Below are positions 22,608 to 35,386 of a DNA stretch of 64,000 nt, one piece after another (position 1 is the stretch's first letter; each line of letters begins with the position of its first letter). Under the pieces are notes generated by a model. The model searched no databases and was not told the origin of the DNA. It was given only the letters and a program-made list of their open reading frames with translations. This stretch comes from Manihot esculenta (Eukaryota > Streptophyta > Magnoliopsida > Malpighiales > Euphorbiaceae): positions 18,322,000 to 18,385,999 of the forward strand of contig NC_035164.2 of NCBI RefSeq assembly GCF_001659605.2, written 5' to 3'. Made by a program: the position numbers and the translations under genes.

Positions 22608-25600
22608 TTGAATTTATTCTCACATTGCATTGATGTTGAAGTTTTTATTGACTTTATTGGTTCTTGGAGGCTTACGGGTTTTTATAGTCAGTCTAATCGC
22701 TTGAGACGAAATAAAATTTGGAATTTCCTTCGTAACTTAAGGGATTGTAGCCCCTTACCTTGGGTTTGTCTCGGTGATTTTAATGACTTATTTGCTGTAT
22801 ACGAGAAGAGAGGAGGGAGGCCACAACCATATGCTTTAATTCAAGGTTTTCGTGAGGCTGTTTGTGATGCAAGTTTGACTGATTTTCCTATGAGAGGATA
22901 TCCTTTTACGTGGGAGCATGGTAAAGATTTTTATCATTGGATTGAGGAGAAATTAGATAGGGTTTTGGTATCTAACGGCTGGAATTATGCTCAGACATAT
23001 ACATTGGATATCACTACTTCTGATCACTTGCCAATACTTCTGATCACTTGCCAATCTTTCTGGAGGTTTCATTTATGGTCACTCGCGATCACGCTAGGGG
23101 ATTCAAGTTTGAGAATTACTGGCTTCATTTTCCATAATGTAAGGAAATTATTCTGAACAATTGGAACTCTAGGGTGATAACGAATTTGGAGGTTCAGTTG
23201 AAGGTTTGCAAGTCGGCTTTGTATAACTGGGGTATAGATCTGAAGGAAATACATAGGAAGGAGTTGGAAGAGTGCCAGAATATAATTAAAGCATGACATA
23301 GCTCTCGTTTGGGGCGGAATCGTAATGCTATTCATAAAGCATATCGAAAGTTCTTTCAACTGCTACATGACTGTGAGGTTTAGTGGAAGTAGAGGGCGAA
23401 AGTTTTTTGGCTTTGGGAAGGGGATGCTAATACACGTTTTTTCCAGGCTATGGCTACAGACAGGAAGCGGAAAAATAATGTGCTTAGACTTCAGAATTCG
23501 AAGGGAGTTTGGTGTTTGAGAGGGTCAGGCTTGGAAGATTTAATGGTTGGCTACTTTCAAGACATTTTTACATCACACATGGGCAATATGGAGCCTATCC
23601 TTGAACACGTTACTGCATGTGTTACGGAGGAGATGAATCAGAAGCTGGTGGAGTCCTATTCAATGGAGGAAGTGAAAGCTGCATTGTTTAGCATGAAACC
23701 TGATAAAGCTCCAGGCATTAATGGTTTTAATCCTGGATTTTTCCAAAGTCATTGGGAGATTATGGGTCCTGAAGTGTCCAGAGTGTGCATTCAGTATCTG
23801 CAGGAGGGGTCTTTTCCTACCTCTTGGAATGAAACAGTTTTGGTTCTCATACCAAAGAAGCAAACACCTAAGATAATGAGTGACTTAAGGCCTATTGCAT
23901 TATGTAACGTTATTTACAAGATTATGAGCAAAATGATAGCGAATAAATTGAAGGTTACGCTGGATACTATTGTCTCTCCAACACAAAATGCTTTCATTCC
24001 TGGCAGAAGTATTCAGGATAACAACATTATAGTCTTTGAAATGATGCATTATTTCAATAATAAAAGGAGAGGTAAGGATTGTTTTGCTGCATTGAAAATG
24101 AACATTAGTAAGGCTTATGACAGAATGGAATGGCGGTTTGTCCAAGCAATGCTTCAAAGTTTGGGTTTTAACCAAAACTGGATTAATCTAGTTATGCGCT
24201 GTATTTTTATTGTGAAATATTCGGTCCTATCTGGGAGTTTGTTGTTGGGTCCTATAGTTCCATCCAGAGGGTTAAGGCAAGGAGATCCGATCTCGCCTTA
24301 CCTTTTTATTCTTTGTGTTGAAGGTTTGTCTCATATGATTTCAACTAAGATAAATCAGAGTTTGATTATAGGATGGTCTATTACGAGAAGAGCTCCTATT
24401 ATTTCATATTTATTTTTTGCAAATGACAATTTAGTTACTTTCCAAGCAAGTGGCAGAGAGGCACGTGTGGTGAAGGAGATTATGGATGGGTATGCTGAGG
24501 CGTCGGGACAATTAATCAATTATTTTAAGTCTTTTTTGTGCTTCTCACGTAATACACCTCTTGATATGCGACAAGACGTATGTTCCACATTGGGGGTGAT
24601 GGAGCAAAAAGACTTGGGGGCATATTTGGGTTTGCCAACGTGAATAGGGATTAATAAGCGTGAGATGTTTCAGTTTATGAAGGATAGAATGTGGCAGAAA
24701 CTCAACTCTTGGAAGCAAAGATGTCTATCTAGGGCGGGGAAAGAAGTGATGTTAAAAACTGTTCTCCAGGCACTTCCAACGTATGCTATGAATTTATTTT
24801 TGGTGCCGCAAACAATTTATTATGAATTGCAGCGACTTATGGCTCGATTTTGGTGGGGGAGAGGGAGCTCTCATGAATGAGGTATGCATTGGGTAAGCTG
24901 GGAACGGATAGCGAAATCGAAGTTTGATGGTGGGTTGGGATTTAAGAAATTGCATGAGTTCAATTTATCTATGTTAGGGAAGCACACATGGGCAATTTTC
25001 ACTAGAGATAATTCATTGGTGGCAAGAACTCTCAAGGCCAAGTATTTTCCGTTTGGCTCTTTTTTAGATTCGGAGATTGGGAGTAATCCAAGCTACTTAT
25101 GGAGAAGTTTGTGGGAGAGTAAGAAGTTGATTGCGTCAGGTTCTCTCAAAAGAGTTAGACATGGTAGAAGCATTTCGATTTGGGAGGATCCATGGGTGCC
25201 ATTAAATTTGAATGGTAAGGTTTCTACTCCTCAACAGATAGATTGTGATGTGTTTTTGGTTTTTGATTTTATTCAACAGGGATGCTGGAAAAGAGATTTG
25301 ATTCTATCTATATTTAATTAGGTTGATGCTCATAATATATTGTCTATCCCTTCGAGTATCACTGGACAAACAGATAATTGGATATGAAAATTTAAGAAAT
25401 GTGGATTCTATTCGGTTCGAAGTGCTTATAGATTCTTGACACAGACTACTCACTTGAGTTGCTCAGTTGTGGTTAGATCAATGTGGAAGAAACTCTGGCA
25501 TATTCGGGCTCCACCGAAGGTTTTGAAACTGGTATGGCGGGCTTGCCTTAATGCTATTCCATGCTTGATTAATTTAATTCGTAGGAATGTTCAAGTCAGT

Positions 25601-25970
25601 GAGTCCTGTCCTGTTTACTCTAATCAAAGTGAAACGATAATACATACTCTGATTACTTGTCCTTTTGCCCGTGATTGTTGGATGATGACTGAATCTGGTT
25701 GGCTCTTCCCCCACATGCAGTTGTTTAGTGATTGATTTGTTCGGATATGCAATTCAGTTTCTGTTTTTACTTTACACATGGTGGTTATGGTAGTTTGGGT
25801 TTTATGGGAGAATAAAAACACTATGGTATGGAAGCAAAAAATGTGTCCACCTCATGTTGTGATTAAGCGTGTAAAGTCTCTTCTTCAAGATTGGGAAGTG
25901 ACTAAAAGTTGCAGAGAGTTGGTTGTTAATACTCCAGTTTGCGTTTAATGGAAAAAGCCATCTATTGGAA
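22608..25970 (+). pseudogene. LINE ORF2: endonuclease, reverse transcriptase and linker (broken)
   Basis: Domains in order: the C-terminal half of the endonuclease (GDFND near 22770; SDHLPI near 23020); reverse transcriptase at 23450-24643 (DLRPIALCNVIYKI, AFIPGRSIQDN, LRQGDPISPYLF); the thumb and linker typical of plant LINEs (LGLPT, WKQRCLSRAGKE, FWWG, HWVSWE); and a zinc-binding-like region (CPVYSNQSETIIHTLITCPFA is its core, about 25605-25670). The catalytic FADD box reads FANDN, so the first aspartate is lost. Stops near 24641, 24878, 25320 and 25733 and several frameshifts confirm a pseudogene. Confidence 0.9.
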
Positions 25971-26283
25971 GTTTTAAGTAGGAGTGAGCAGTATTCGGTT
26001 CAAACCGAAAAAACCGACCGAACCGAATTAATTTGAAAATTCGATTCGATTTTTTATTTAATTCGGTTCGGTTTTTAATTTCAGAAATTTCGGTTATTTC
26101 GATTTGATTCGGTTTTGATCAGAAAAAATCGAAAAAATTGAACCGAACCAATTAGTGATAATAATATATTATTTTCAATAACATAGAGAAATTAAATCAT
26201 ATTAAGATTAAAATATTTTAATTAAATTTTAAAATACTAAAAATAAAGTGTAAAAAATAAAAAATTTATTAAAAATCAAAACC

Positions 26284-28510
26284 TGTAACGACCCGGAAAC
26301 CGGACCGCTACCGGCGCTAGGATCCAGATCGGCTTAAGGCCGCCGGGACCCGTAGCAAACCTATCCTGAACTCTGTGTACCTGATAAATCCCATACATGA
26401 TCAAACATAAACAAAAACTGAAAACCTTTTCTTCCATTTACCAAGCTTGACCTGTATGCACTATGTCTGAACACATAGAACCCCTAGGGTCAGCATAACC
26501 TATATCAGGCTTGGAGCAACACATTTCTCATCAAGAAACATAAAACAGGATACATGTACAAAGGGATGAATCATACACTAGGGCCAAGCACAATACTCTA
26601 TCTATTACATAACTATCCATCATTTTCATTACAACACTTTAAATTACATCATGGCCACTACTATCTATTACATGCACTTCATCCTAGCTGCTATCCCGCT
26701 ATCTCGATTGGCCCTGCAAAACTGGGAATTTGGGAGAGGGATGAGCTACTAAAGCCCAGTGAGCAGAACCATAATACAAATCCATTTAAAACATATGCTC
26801 TCATGAAATGCATCACATCACAAACATATCACATCAAGGATGAGCTTGTCACCAATAGCCCTCTACATATCGTAATATGTCCAACTATACCAGGGGCGAT
26901 GAGGCCACACCTAGTATTCGCTTAAATAACTCATATCATAACATGTCCAACTACACCAGGGGCGATTAGGCCTCACCTAGTGTTCGCTTACATATAACAT
27001 AGTGCCAGGGGCGACCTGGTCTTTCTATCTCATATCATATCATCTCATCTAATATCAAGGGCTAAGGATCATCCAAGAGTCATCCACATCAACAACATAT
27101 TATGCAATGCATCATATTTGTGAAGACTAGTACAATACAACCTATTACATATCATGGCATTTTATGATGCATGGATCATGCTAAAACATTCATTAACTTT
27201 AAAACAGAGTTCTGTTCCACTCACCTTTAGCAACTGCTGGGCTAACTAAGGACCAACTATCTCTAATAACTCTGCTGACCTCCTCGGTTCCCCAGGTCCG
27301 ATCCTACACAGGTGGACTCAAATGAGGGACCAAACAACTCTAACATAATACTAAACATCTCCCCAAAAACACCTCAAAACATGCATGCAAAATAAGCAAA
27401 GGAAGGCTGGAAAGGGCACCTTCGGCGGCACATTCGGCGGCCGAACCCCCTCTCCAGAGACGAAAGTCAGGTACTTTCGGCGGCCGAACCTTCCTTCGAC
27501 GGCCGAAAGTCCGCTTTCAAGCCAAAACTCAACTTTCGGGGCAAGGTTAGGCGGCCAAACCAAGCAGTCAAAGGCATGTTCGGCGGCCGAAACCACCTTC
27601 GGCGGCCGAACCTGAGTTCATCTAGAACTCAGCCTTTCATGCATACAAGCCTCCCAAACCTTCCAACACCCAAAACATGCCTCAAACCCGCCAAAACATG
27701 CATAACTCATACAACAAGCATATAGGGGTCTCAAACTAGCTTATACCCCCAACAAACAACACATATCATGCAAAAACATACTTTTGTCACAAAGGGTATC
27801 AAAACCCTCAACATGCAACTCATGCATAAAACCTTCTTAACCGTTCCCAAAACTCATTTAAAACTTCATAAAAGCTAAGGATCTACACTTACCTCTTGAA
27901 GAACAAGAGTTGGTGCAACCTCAAACTTGAAGATATGGAGAATCCAAGCTCCAAACCCTTCAAACTTCAAAACCTTGCTCAAAGCTCACAACTCTTCAAA
28001 ATAAAGAGAAAACCCATGAAAACTTTGAAAGAGTTGATGAAATATCATGAAAACAACCCAAGGAGAGCATGAGCCTACCCTTGAACGAAAAGAGAGTGAA
28101 TGAACACTCCATTGTCGGTCAACGGGGCTTTTATAGGTGGCCAACCGCCTCTCCTTCGGCGACCAAACCTGCATGCAAAACCTCACCCCTTTCGGCGGCC
28201 GAACTTGGGTTTCGGCGGCCGAAAGGCAGCCTCTTTCGGGAGCCAAACTTGAGCTTCGGAGGCAGCAAAACCATGCAATGTTCGGCGGCCGAACTTCACC
28301 TTCGGCGGCCGAACCTTGAAATGGCCTCCTTGCTCTTTTCTCTTCAAACTCAATTCCTTTGCCTTCAAAACTAGAAAATCATATTGAAAACATTGTAGAA
28401 AACACATTTTACCCCTCTAGAAGACTCTGACATCTTCAGAATTCCCGATTCCAACGGAAAATCCGCCGGAAAGTAGGGATTCTGATGCCGGAATCTAGCC
28501 GGGTATTACA
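26284..28510 (-). repeat. 3' LTR of element 3
   Basis: 2227 bp, TGTAATACCC (28510) to ACGACCTTACA-like terminus at 26284 on the minus strand. It contains three hairpin modules with the words AGGGGCGA (about 26890-27025), near-palindrome clusters at 27418-27610 and 28190-28315, and a TATA box (complement of CTTTTATA near 28130). Confidence 0.93.
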
Positions 28511-28619
28511 TTCTTCCCCCCTTAAGAACATTCGTCCCCGAATGTTCCTCAACTAACACATGTATACACATAAAAGCACATAAACTCTAGCCTAAAACAA
28601 ACACAGGACCACTGGAGTA

Positions 28620-30670
28620 CGAACTTCCGGTCTCCCAGACGTACTTTTCATACAGAGGTGATTCCAAGGGACTTTCACCATCGGGATATCCTTGTTCCTC
28701 TACTCTCTACTCTGTGTGTCTGTGATCCGTACTAACTGCTCAACATAGGTGAGATCCCCTGTGACCTCAACCTCTGGTTCCTTAAGAACCTCACTCGGAT
28801 CCGACACGAACTCACATATCTTAGGAACATGGAAAACCGAATGGATCTCTTCCATGGAAGTAGGTAACTCTAGCTTGTAGATTACATTCCCAATCCTTTG
28901 CAGGATTCCAAGGGGTCCTATGCATCTGAGAGCTAATGTACCCTTCTTCCCATAACGAATCATCCTCTCCATAGGAGACACTTCCAACAATACCACAACC
29001 TTCTCTTGAACCTTAACTAACTTCTGCGCTTTTTTCCCTTCTGGAACTCTACACACCTTCTACTAACATCTACCTAACACTTCTGCTGACTGTAATACAG
29101 GATACACTGTTAAGCGACTTCCGACTGAAGGCAGCTAACATCTCATCTGCCTCACCCAGTAGAGACTGAATCTTGAAATCAGAGTCGCTAAACAGTTCTA
29201 CCTATAATCTCTGCCTCAGATTCAACTTTCTTTGACTCAAGATGTACCGCAAGCTCCTTTGATCTCTAAAGATCGCACATCTTACCCCATACGGGTATTG
29301 CCGCCACATCTCGAGTGCAAAAGCTACAACTACCATCTCTAGATCATGTGTAGGATAATTCAACTCATGCTTCTTCAGCTACCGAGAAACATAAGTAATT
29401 ACCCTGCCACTTTGCATTAACACACAATCTAGTCTCATAAGGGATGCATCACAGAACACTGTGAAACCCTTATTACTGGTAGACAGAGCTACCACTGGTG
29501 CTGACGTCACCTTCTCTTCTGCTTTTCACAACTCTGCATACAAGCCATGTTCCTTCAAGGTCTGCAACATTATCTTCTGATAATGGGCACTCTCCTCTGT
29601 GTTTCTGGAACTCACCACAGTATTGTCAATACTGGAGTGATCCAGAATCCTACAAAAAAACTCTGCTCATGGAATCCATGAATGCTATAGGGGCCTTTAT
29701 GAGCCCGAACGGCATTACGAAGAACCCATAGTGCCCATATCTCATTCTATACGCTGTCTTCGACTCATCTTCTACTCTCAATCTCATTCTTAACTGATAG
29801 TACCTGGATCTCAGATCTATCTTGAAAAGACAACCGGCTACTACTAGCTGGTCTAAAATAGATCGTCGATCTAAGGTAACAGATACTTACTCTTGCTAGT
29901 GACCTTGTCCAACGACTTGCAGTCGATACAAAGTCTTAAGGATTCATCCTGTATTCTCATTAATAACTCTAGAGCACTCCAAAAGGAGGTACTCGGTCAG
30001 ATGAAACCCTTGTCTACCAACTCTTGCAACAATTCTTTCTACGTTTTTAACTCTGTAGGTGCCATCCTGTAGGGAGTGGTAAAGACGGGTCTGGTTCCCA
30101 TCCTCACTTTAATTTCCAACTCTCTCTCCCTAGCAGGTGGTAAACCTGGCAGCTTGTCTGGGAAAAACATCTAAGACTCTCTGACTGCGGGCACTGAAAC
30201 TGGTTCCCCCTCCCCAAATCTGACTAACTGCTCTGCTCCCCTAATAGGAGCAAGAAACCCCTAACAACCTTTCCTGAACAGCCTACGAGCCTATAGGGCT
30301 GATATCAAACCTCTAGGCATCTCTACACTATCCTCTCAAAAGACTACTTCTGATCCATCCTGATCTCTGAACAAGACTACTCTGCCTCTGCTATCTAAGG
30401 CAGTATCTAAGGTAGTACTATGAGTAGCTAGCCAATCCACCCCTAGAATGACGTCAAACAGTCACTCTAGAACCACTAGGTCAGCTGGAAGGCACCTACT
30501 CACAACAAACTGAACTCCACTGACAGACTGACTCTGCCACTGATGGATCAAACTTGGGTCCATTGACCCAAAGAGGACACTCTAATCCCAGAAGCTATCA
30601 AACCCATACTCTCTACGGCTCTCAAAGCACTGAGGAAAGAAAAACATCAGGGTTCATAAAAGCAGACACA
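28620..30670 (-). pseudogene. Remnant pol of element 3 (no integrase)
   Basis: Fragments of reverse transcriptase, RNase H, the GPF module and chromodomain (28700-29056) are recognisable by comparison with element 2, with many stops and frameshifts. Around 29095 the sequence jumps from the linker downstream of the integrase straight to the end of RNase H, which removes about 1.06 kb including the HHCC and DDE parts. A second gap of about 270 bp near 29515 removes part of the region between reverse transcriptase and RNase H. Confidence 0.85.
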
Positions 30671-32251
30671 TCAAAACATAAGGGAGTGAAAACTACCTGT
30701 CACTGCCATGTCCGATGTGTCAGCCTCCTGCTGCGTCATGGTGAAGATCCATGCTGGAGCTGATGGACCTTCACTTGGGGAACCTGCTGAAGAAGGAGCT
30801 ATCCCTCTCCCTCTCCCTCTGCCCTGCATCATGGCTAGAGCTCCTGGCTGAGCCACTCTGTATGAAGCTGTCTGCTGGGACTGTGTTACCACGGTCGCGG
30901 TGGGACACTCACGTGCCATGTGCCCCTCCTGTCCGCACCTGAAACATGCTGTTGTCTCCACCAGACAGACTCCCTTATGCGGCCTACTGCACCTCGTACA
31001 TCTAGAGTCATCCAAACCAGAGCTCGAACCATCACCTATTCCTAGACCAGACTTTATCTGAAACTTCTTCGGTCTTCTGAGACCTCTACCTCCCTTCTTA
31101 CTCTTGGTGACAGCCTCGCTCAGAGGGTCATCACTTGTTCCTTGGGTTTTACAACCCGAAGACTGCTTAATTGTCCCGTGAAGGATGGCACTCGCCTCCA
31201 TCTTCCGTGCCATATCCACTATAGCATGGAAACTCTCCCTTTCTGCTGATTGTATCAAGGAGGAATACCTGAAATGGAGCCTCATCGTATACCTCCTAGC
31301 CTTCTTCTGGTCTGTATCAAAATCTTGTCCTGCAAACGGTAATAGCTCCAAAAACTTATCTGTAAACTCGTTCACACTCATCTCTTTCGTTTACCTCAAC
31401 TGTTCAAACTCAATCATCTTAAGCTCCCTTGAACTGTCTGGAAAAGCCCATCCTGCAAACTCATTGGCAAACTGCTCCCAGGATAAGCTTTTCAACCTTG
31501 GGTCCATATACGTTTCAAACCATTCCCTTGCCTGCTTACATTTCAATGTGAACCCTGCCATCTGAATGGCTCTACTATCACTTGCTCCCAATTCATCAGT
31601 TATCATCTTTACCATTCTGAGATACTCAAAAGGGTCATCACCTGTTTCAAACTTGAGGGCATCCAACTTTAGGTAATCCGTCATCTTTACTTGACCCCCC
31701 ACTAATGAGCTAGGTTTGGGTATTTGGACATCTGGGACAACTGGTTCTGCTGGTGGTGGAGGAGGTGTAGCATTTCCTGGGTTAGGGTTTGCTAAACCTG
31801 GGTAGAATGATGAGGGTGGAAACATGGGGTACTGTGGGTAAAAGGGAGGATAGGGCATGAAGGTGGGGTATGGGTAATACCTGAAGTAATCCGAGGTATC
31901 TCCCATCGGATACCCTGGGCCCTGAGGATAGGGTTGGTACTGGGGTGGGTGCACAAAACCCGAGGCCTGAGCGCCTCCTTGGGACTCTTCCATACCTTCT
32001 ACTGACATACTCACACCCAAACTATTATCTCTTCTCTGATCCTCCTCTTCTGATTCCCTCTCATCAATTGACATTCTACCAAAAACTGATCCCCTCCTGC
32101 TTACATCAAAAGACCTTCTAGGGTCCCTTGATGTTCCTTCTCTGCTTGTCCTACAAGACCTTGCCCTTTGCAGAACAGGGGGATGGGCATCCATGCCCTC
32201 ATTCTCTGGTGGAGCTCCAGTCAATCTAGCAGATCGATGAGTTCCTCTCAT
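30671..32251 (-). pseudogene. gag and start of protease of element 3
   Basis: The frame from the ATG at 32251 is homologous to gag of elements 1 and 2, with the same proline/tyrosine-rich middle. It is open to a stop at about 31391, resumes at MSVNEFTDKF (31381), and runs through a CCHC knuckle ([14 protein letters not shown]). It ends at the protease, where the DPGAS active site has become NPDVF. The stop near 31391 falls at the codon that is also a stop in element 1. Confidence 0.88.
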
Positions 32252-32505
32252 CCTGCTTCTGAAAAACACTACATTACATAACATCAAATGATCCATGTGA
32301 AAACACATGAATCCACAATACATACATCACATCTTATTAATGCATAGGCATCTCATCATGGCATTTCACATCATCATGCAAGACAGGACTCCACATCCTA
32401 TCCTAGTGGACATGATTTGTCCTATTGTGCTTGCCCTTCTATAACCTCTATGAGCCCGACACACTATAGGTCCGACCCTCTGAACCTAGGGCTCTGATAC
32501 CAATC

Positions 32506-34743
32506 TGTAATGACCCAAAAACTGGACCGCTACCGGCGCTAGGATCCAGATCGGCTTAAGGCCGTCGGGACCCGTAGCAAGCCTATCTTGAACTCTGTGT
32601 ACCTGATAAATCCCATACATGATCAAACATAAACAAAAACTGAAAACCTTTTCTTCCATTTACCAAGCTTGACCTGTATGCACTATGTCTGAACACATAG
32701 AACACCTAGGGTTAGCATAACCTATATCAGGCTTGGAGCAACACATTTCTCATCAAGAAACATAAAACAGGATACATGTACAAAGAAATAAATCATACAT
32801 TAGGGCCAAGCACAATACTCTATCCATTACATAACTATCCATCATTTTCATTACAACACTTTAAATTACATCATGGCCACTACTATCTATTACATGCACT
32901 TCATCCTAGCTGCTATCCCGCTATCTCGACTGGCCCTGCAAAACTGGAAATTTGGAAGAGGGATGAGCTACTAAAGCCCAGTGAGCAGAACCATAATATA
33001 AATCCATTTAAAACATATGCTCTCATGAAATGCATCACATCACAAACATATCACATCAAGGATGAGCTTGTCACCAATAGCCCTCTACATATCGTAATAT
33101 ATCCAACTATACCAGGGGCGATGAGGCCACACCTAGTATTCACTTAAATAACTCATATCATAACATGTCTAACTACACCAGGGGCGATTAGGCCTCACCT
33201 AGTGTTCGCTTACATATAACATAGTGCTAGGGGCGACCTGGTCTTTCTATCTCATATCATATCATCTCATCTAATATCAAGGGCTAAGGATCATCCAAGA
33301 GTCATCCACATCAACAACATATTATGCAATGCATCATATTTGTGAAGACTAGTGCAATATAACCTATTACATATCATGGCATTTTATGATGCATGGATCA
33401 TGCTAAAACATTCATTAACTTTAGAACAGAGTTCTGTTCCACTCACCTTTAGCAACTGCTGGGCTAACTCAGGACCAACTATCTCTGATAACTCTGCTGA
33501 CCTCCTTGGTTCTCCAGGTTCGATCCTACACAGGTGGACTCAAATGAGGGACCAAACAACTCTAACATAATACTAAACATCTCCCCAAAAACCCCTCTAA
33601 AACACCTCAAAACATGCATGCAAAATAAGCAAAGGAAGGCTGGACAGGGCACCTTCAGCGGCACATTCGTCGGCCGAACCCCCTCTCCAGAGATGAAAGT
33701 CAGGTACTTTCGGCGGCCGAACCTTCCTTCGGCGGCTGAAAGTCCGCTTTCAAGCCAAAACTCAACTTTCGGGGCAAGGTTAGACGGCCAAACTAAGCAG
33801 TCAAAGGCATGTTCGGCGGCCAAAACCACCTTCGGCAGCCGAACCTGAGTTCATCTAGAACTCAGCCTTTCATGCATACAAGCCTCCCAAACCTTCCAAC
33901 ACCCAAAACATGCCTCAAACCCGCCAAAACATGCATAACTCATACAACAAGCATATAGGGGTCTCAAACTAGCCTATACCCCCAACAAACAACACATATC
34001 ATGCAAAAACATACTTTTATCACAAAGGGTATCAAAACCCTCAACATGCAACTCATGCATAAAACCTTCTTAACCCTTCCCAAAACTCATTTAAAACTTC
34101 ATAAAAGCTAAGGATCTACACTTACCTCTTGAAGAACAAGAGTTGGTGCAACCTCAAACTTGAAGATATGGAGAATCCAAGCTCCAAACCCTTCAAACTT
34201 CAAAACCTTGCTCAAAGCTCACAACTCTTCAAAACAAAGAGAAAACCCATGAAAACTTTGAAAGAGTTGATGAAATATCATGAAAACAACCCAAGGAGAG
34301 CATGAGCCTACCCTTGAACGAAAAGAGAGTGAATGAACACTCCATTGTCAGTCAACGGGGCTTTTATAGGTGGCCAACCGCCTCTCCTTCGGCGACCAAA
34401 CCTGCATGCAAAACCTCACCCCTTTCGGCGGCCGAACTTGGGTTTCGGCGGCCGAAAGGCAGCCTTTTTCGGGAGCCAAACTTGAGCTTCGGAGGCAGCA
34501 AAACCATGCAATGTTCGGCGGCCGAACTTCACCTTCGGCGGCCGAACCTTGAAATGGTCTCCTTACTCTTTTCTCTTCAAACTCAATTCCTTTGGCTTCA
34601 AAACTAGAAAATCATATTGAAAACATTGTAGAAAACACATTTTACCCCTCTAGAAGACTCTGACATCTTCAGAATTCCCGATTCTAACGGAAAGTCCGCC
34701 GGAAAGTAGGAATTCCGATGTCGGAATCTAGCCGGGTATTACA
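32506..34743 (-). repeat. 5' LTR of element 3
   Basis: 2238 bp. TATA box TATAAAAG on the minus strand at 34368-34361. Donor-like AAGAG/GTAAG at 34126/34125. The candidate mini-exon is 33525-33447 (79 nt). The primer-binding site (complement of GCTCTGATACCA, 32491-32502) lies just beyond its end. Confidence 0.93.
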
Positions 34744-34917
34744 AAACCGATCACACCAAATCGAATCGAATCGAATCAGACCGATTCGATTCGATTTGGT
34801 TTCTGACCAAAATCGATTTGGCTCGATTTTCATAAATACTAAAATTTTAGTTTTTGGTTTATTCGGTTCGGTTTGATTTTAAACCGAACCGACCGAATGC
34901 TCACCTCTAGTTTTAAG

Positions 34918-35386
34918 CTAAATGTTGATGCTGCATTATTCCTACATCAGGCTATGAGAATGGATTGTGTTTTAAGGGGATAGATTGGTGAGTTTATTAC
35001 AGCACGTCAACAACGAATTCTTGTTAATTTTGATGCTTCTACGGCTGAGACCATGACTTTTAGGAAAGTTTTAAACCGGCTCAAAGATGGTGCTTGGTCC
35101 TCGGTTATTGTGAAATCAAACGCTCAATTTTTGGTTTGAGCTATAGCTAATTCAAATTACAAGGATTTGTCATCATTTAGTAGTCTTATTTTTTATTGTA
35201 AATCTTTTATCTAGGAAATAATTTCTATTTCTATTAACTTTATTCGTAGATCTACTAATAGTGTAGCTCATGCACTTGCTTGAGTTAGCCATGATATTTT
35301 GAGTCTGGTTGAAATTTTTTTCTCATTTCCTAATTGTATTTCTGAGTTATAATTCTTAAATTTTAATAAAATTTACGTTTTTATTC
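34918..35386 (+). pseudogene. LINE ORF2 C-terminal RNase H-like domain (broken)
   Basis: After the MITE and its duplicated GTTTTAAG the LINE continues with KLNVDAALF, an RNase H-like domain (GEFITARQQ, SNAQFLV, RSTNSVAHALA), and a 3' UTR ending near TTATTCAAAAAA. Several in-frame stops are present. Some plant L1 lineages carry such a C-terminal RNase H domain. Confidence 0.85.

Larger units (their letters stand above)
26284..34743 (-). mobile_element. Decayed Tekay-type chromovirus, element 3 (integrase deleted)
   Basis: An 8460-bp minus-strand element with LTRs at 26284-28510 and 32506-34743 and the 5-bp duplication AAACC (26279-26283, 34744-34748). It sits inside the MITE. The LTRs differ at about 54 sites plus an 11-bp indel by my count, about 2.4%, and nearly all differences are transitions. 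The internal region (3995 bp) is about 1.36 kb shorter than that of element 2, mainly through loss of the integrase. It cannot move on its own. Confidence 0.95.
25979..34909. mobile_element. hAT-type MITE, interrupted by element 3
   Basis: Terminal inverted repeats TAGGAGTGAGCA (25979) and TGCTCACCTCTA (ending 34909) are flanked by the 8-bp duplication GTTTTAAG at 25971-25978 and 34910-34917, which is diagnostic for hAT. The MITE itself is about 466 bp (25979-26283 plus 34749-34909) and is packed with TTCGGTTCGGTTT words and their complements, so it can fold into a long imperfect hairpin. It has no coding capacity. Confidence 0.9.
22492..35386 (+). mobile_element. 5'-truncated L1-type LINE, split by nested insertions
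   Basis: LINE sequence occupies 22492-25970 and resumes at 34918-35386, where it ends in a short A-rich tail. It begins inside the endonuclease domain, so ORF1 and the ORF2 start are missing, as in typical 5'-truncated copies. Continuity is proven by the 8-bp GTTTTAAG duplication of the inserted MITE. The ~350-bp repeats at 22142-22491 and 35387-35761 flank it. Many stops and frameshifts make it dead. Confidence 0.9.

Noticed and set aside
22213..22611. Open frame crossing the left duplication into the LINE
   Set aside because: It joins promoter-copy DNA and LINE DNA by chance across the insertion boundary.
28069..28374. Open frame in the element 3 LTR and its twin at 34302-34607
   Set aside because: Antisense reading of the LTR leader with GC-box repeats; not a gene.
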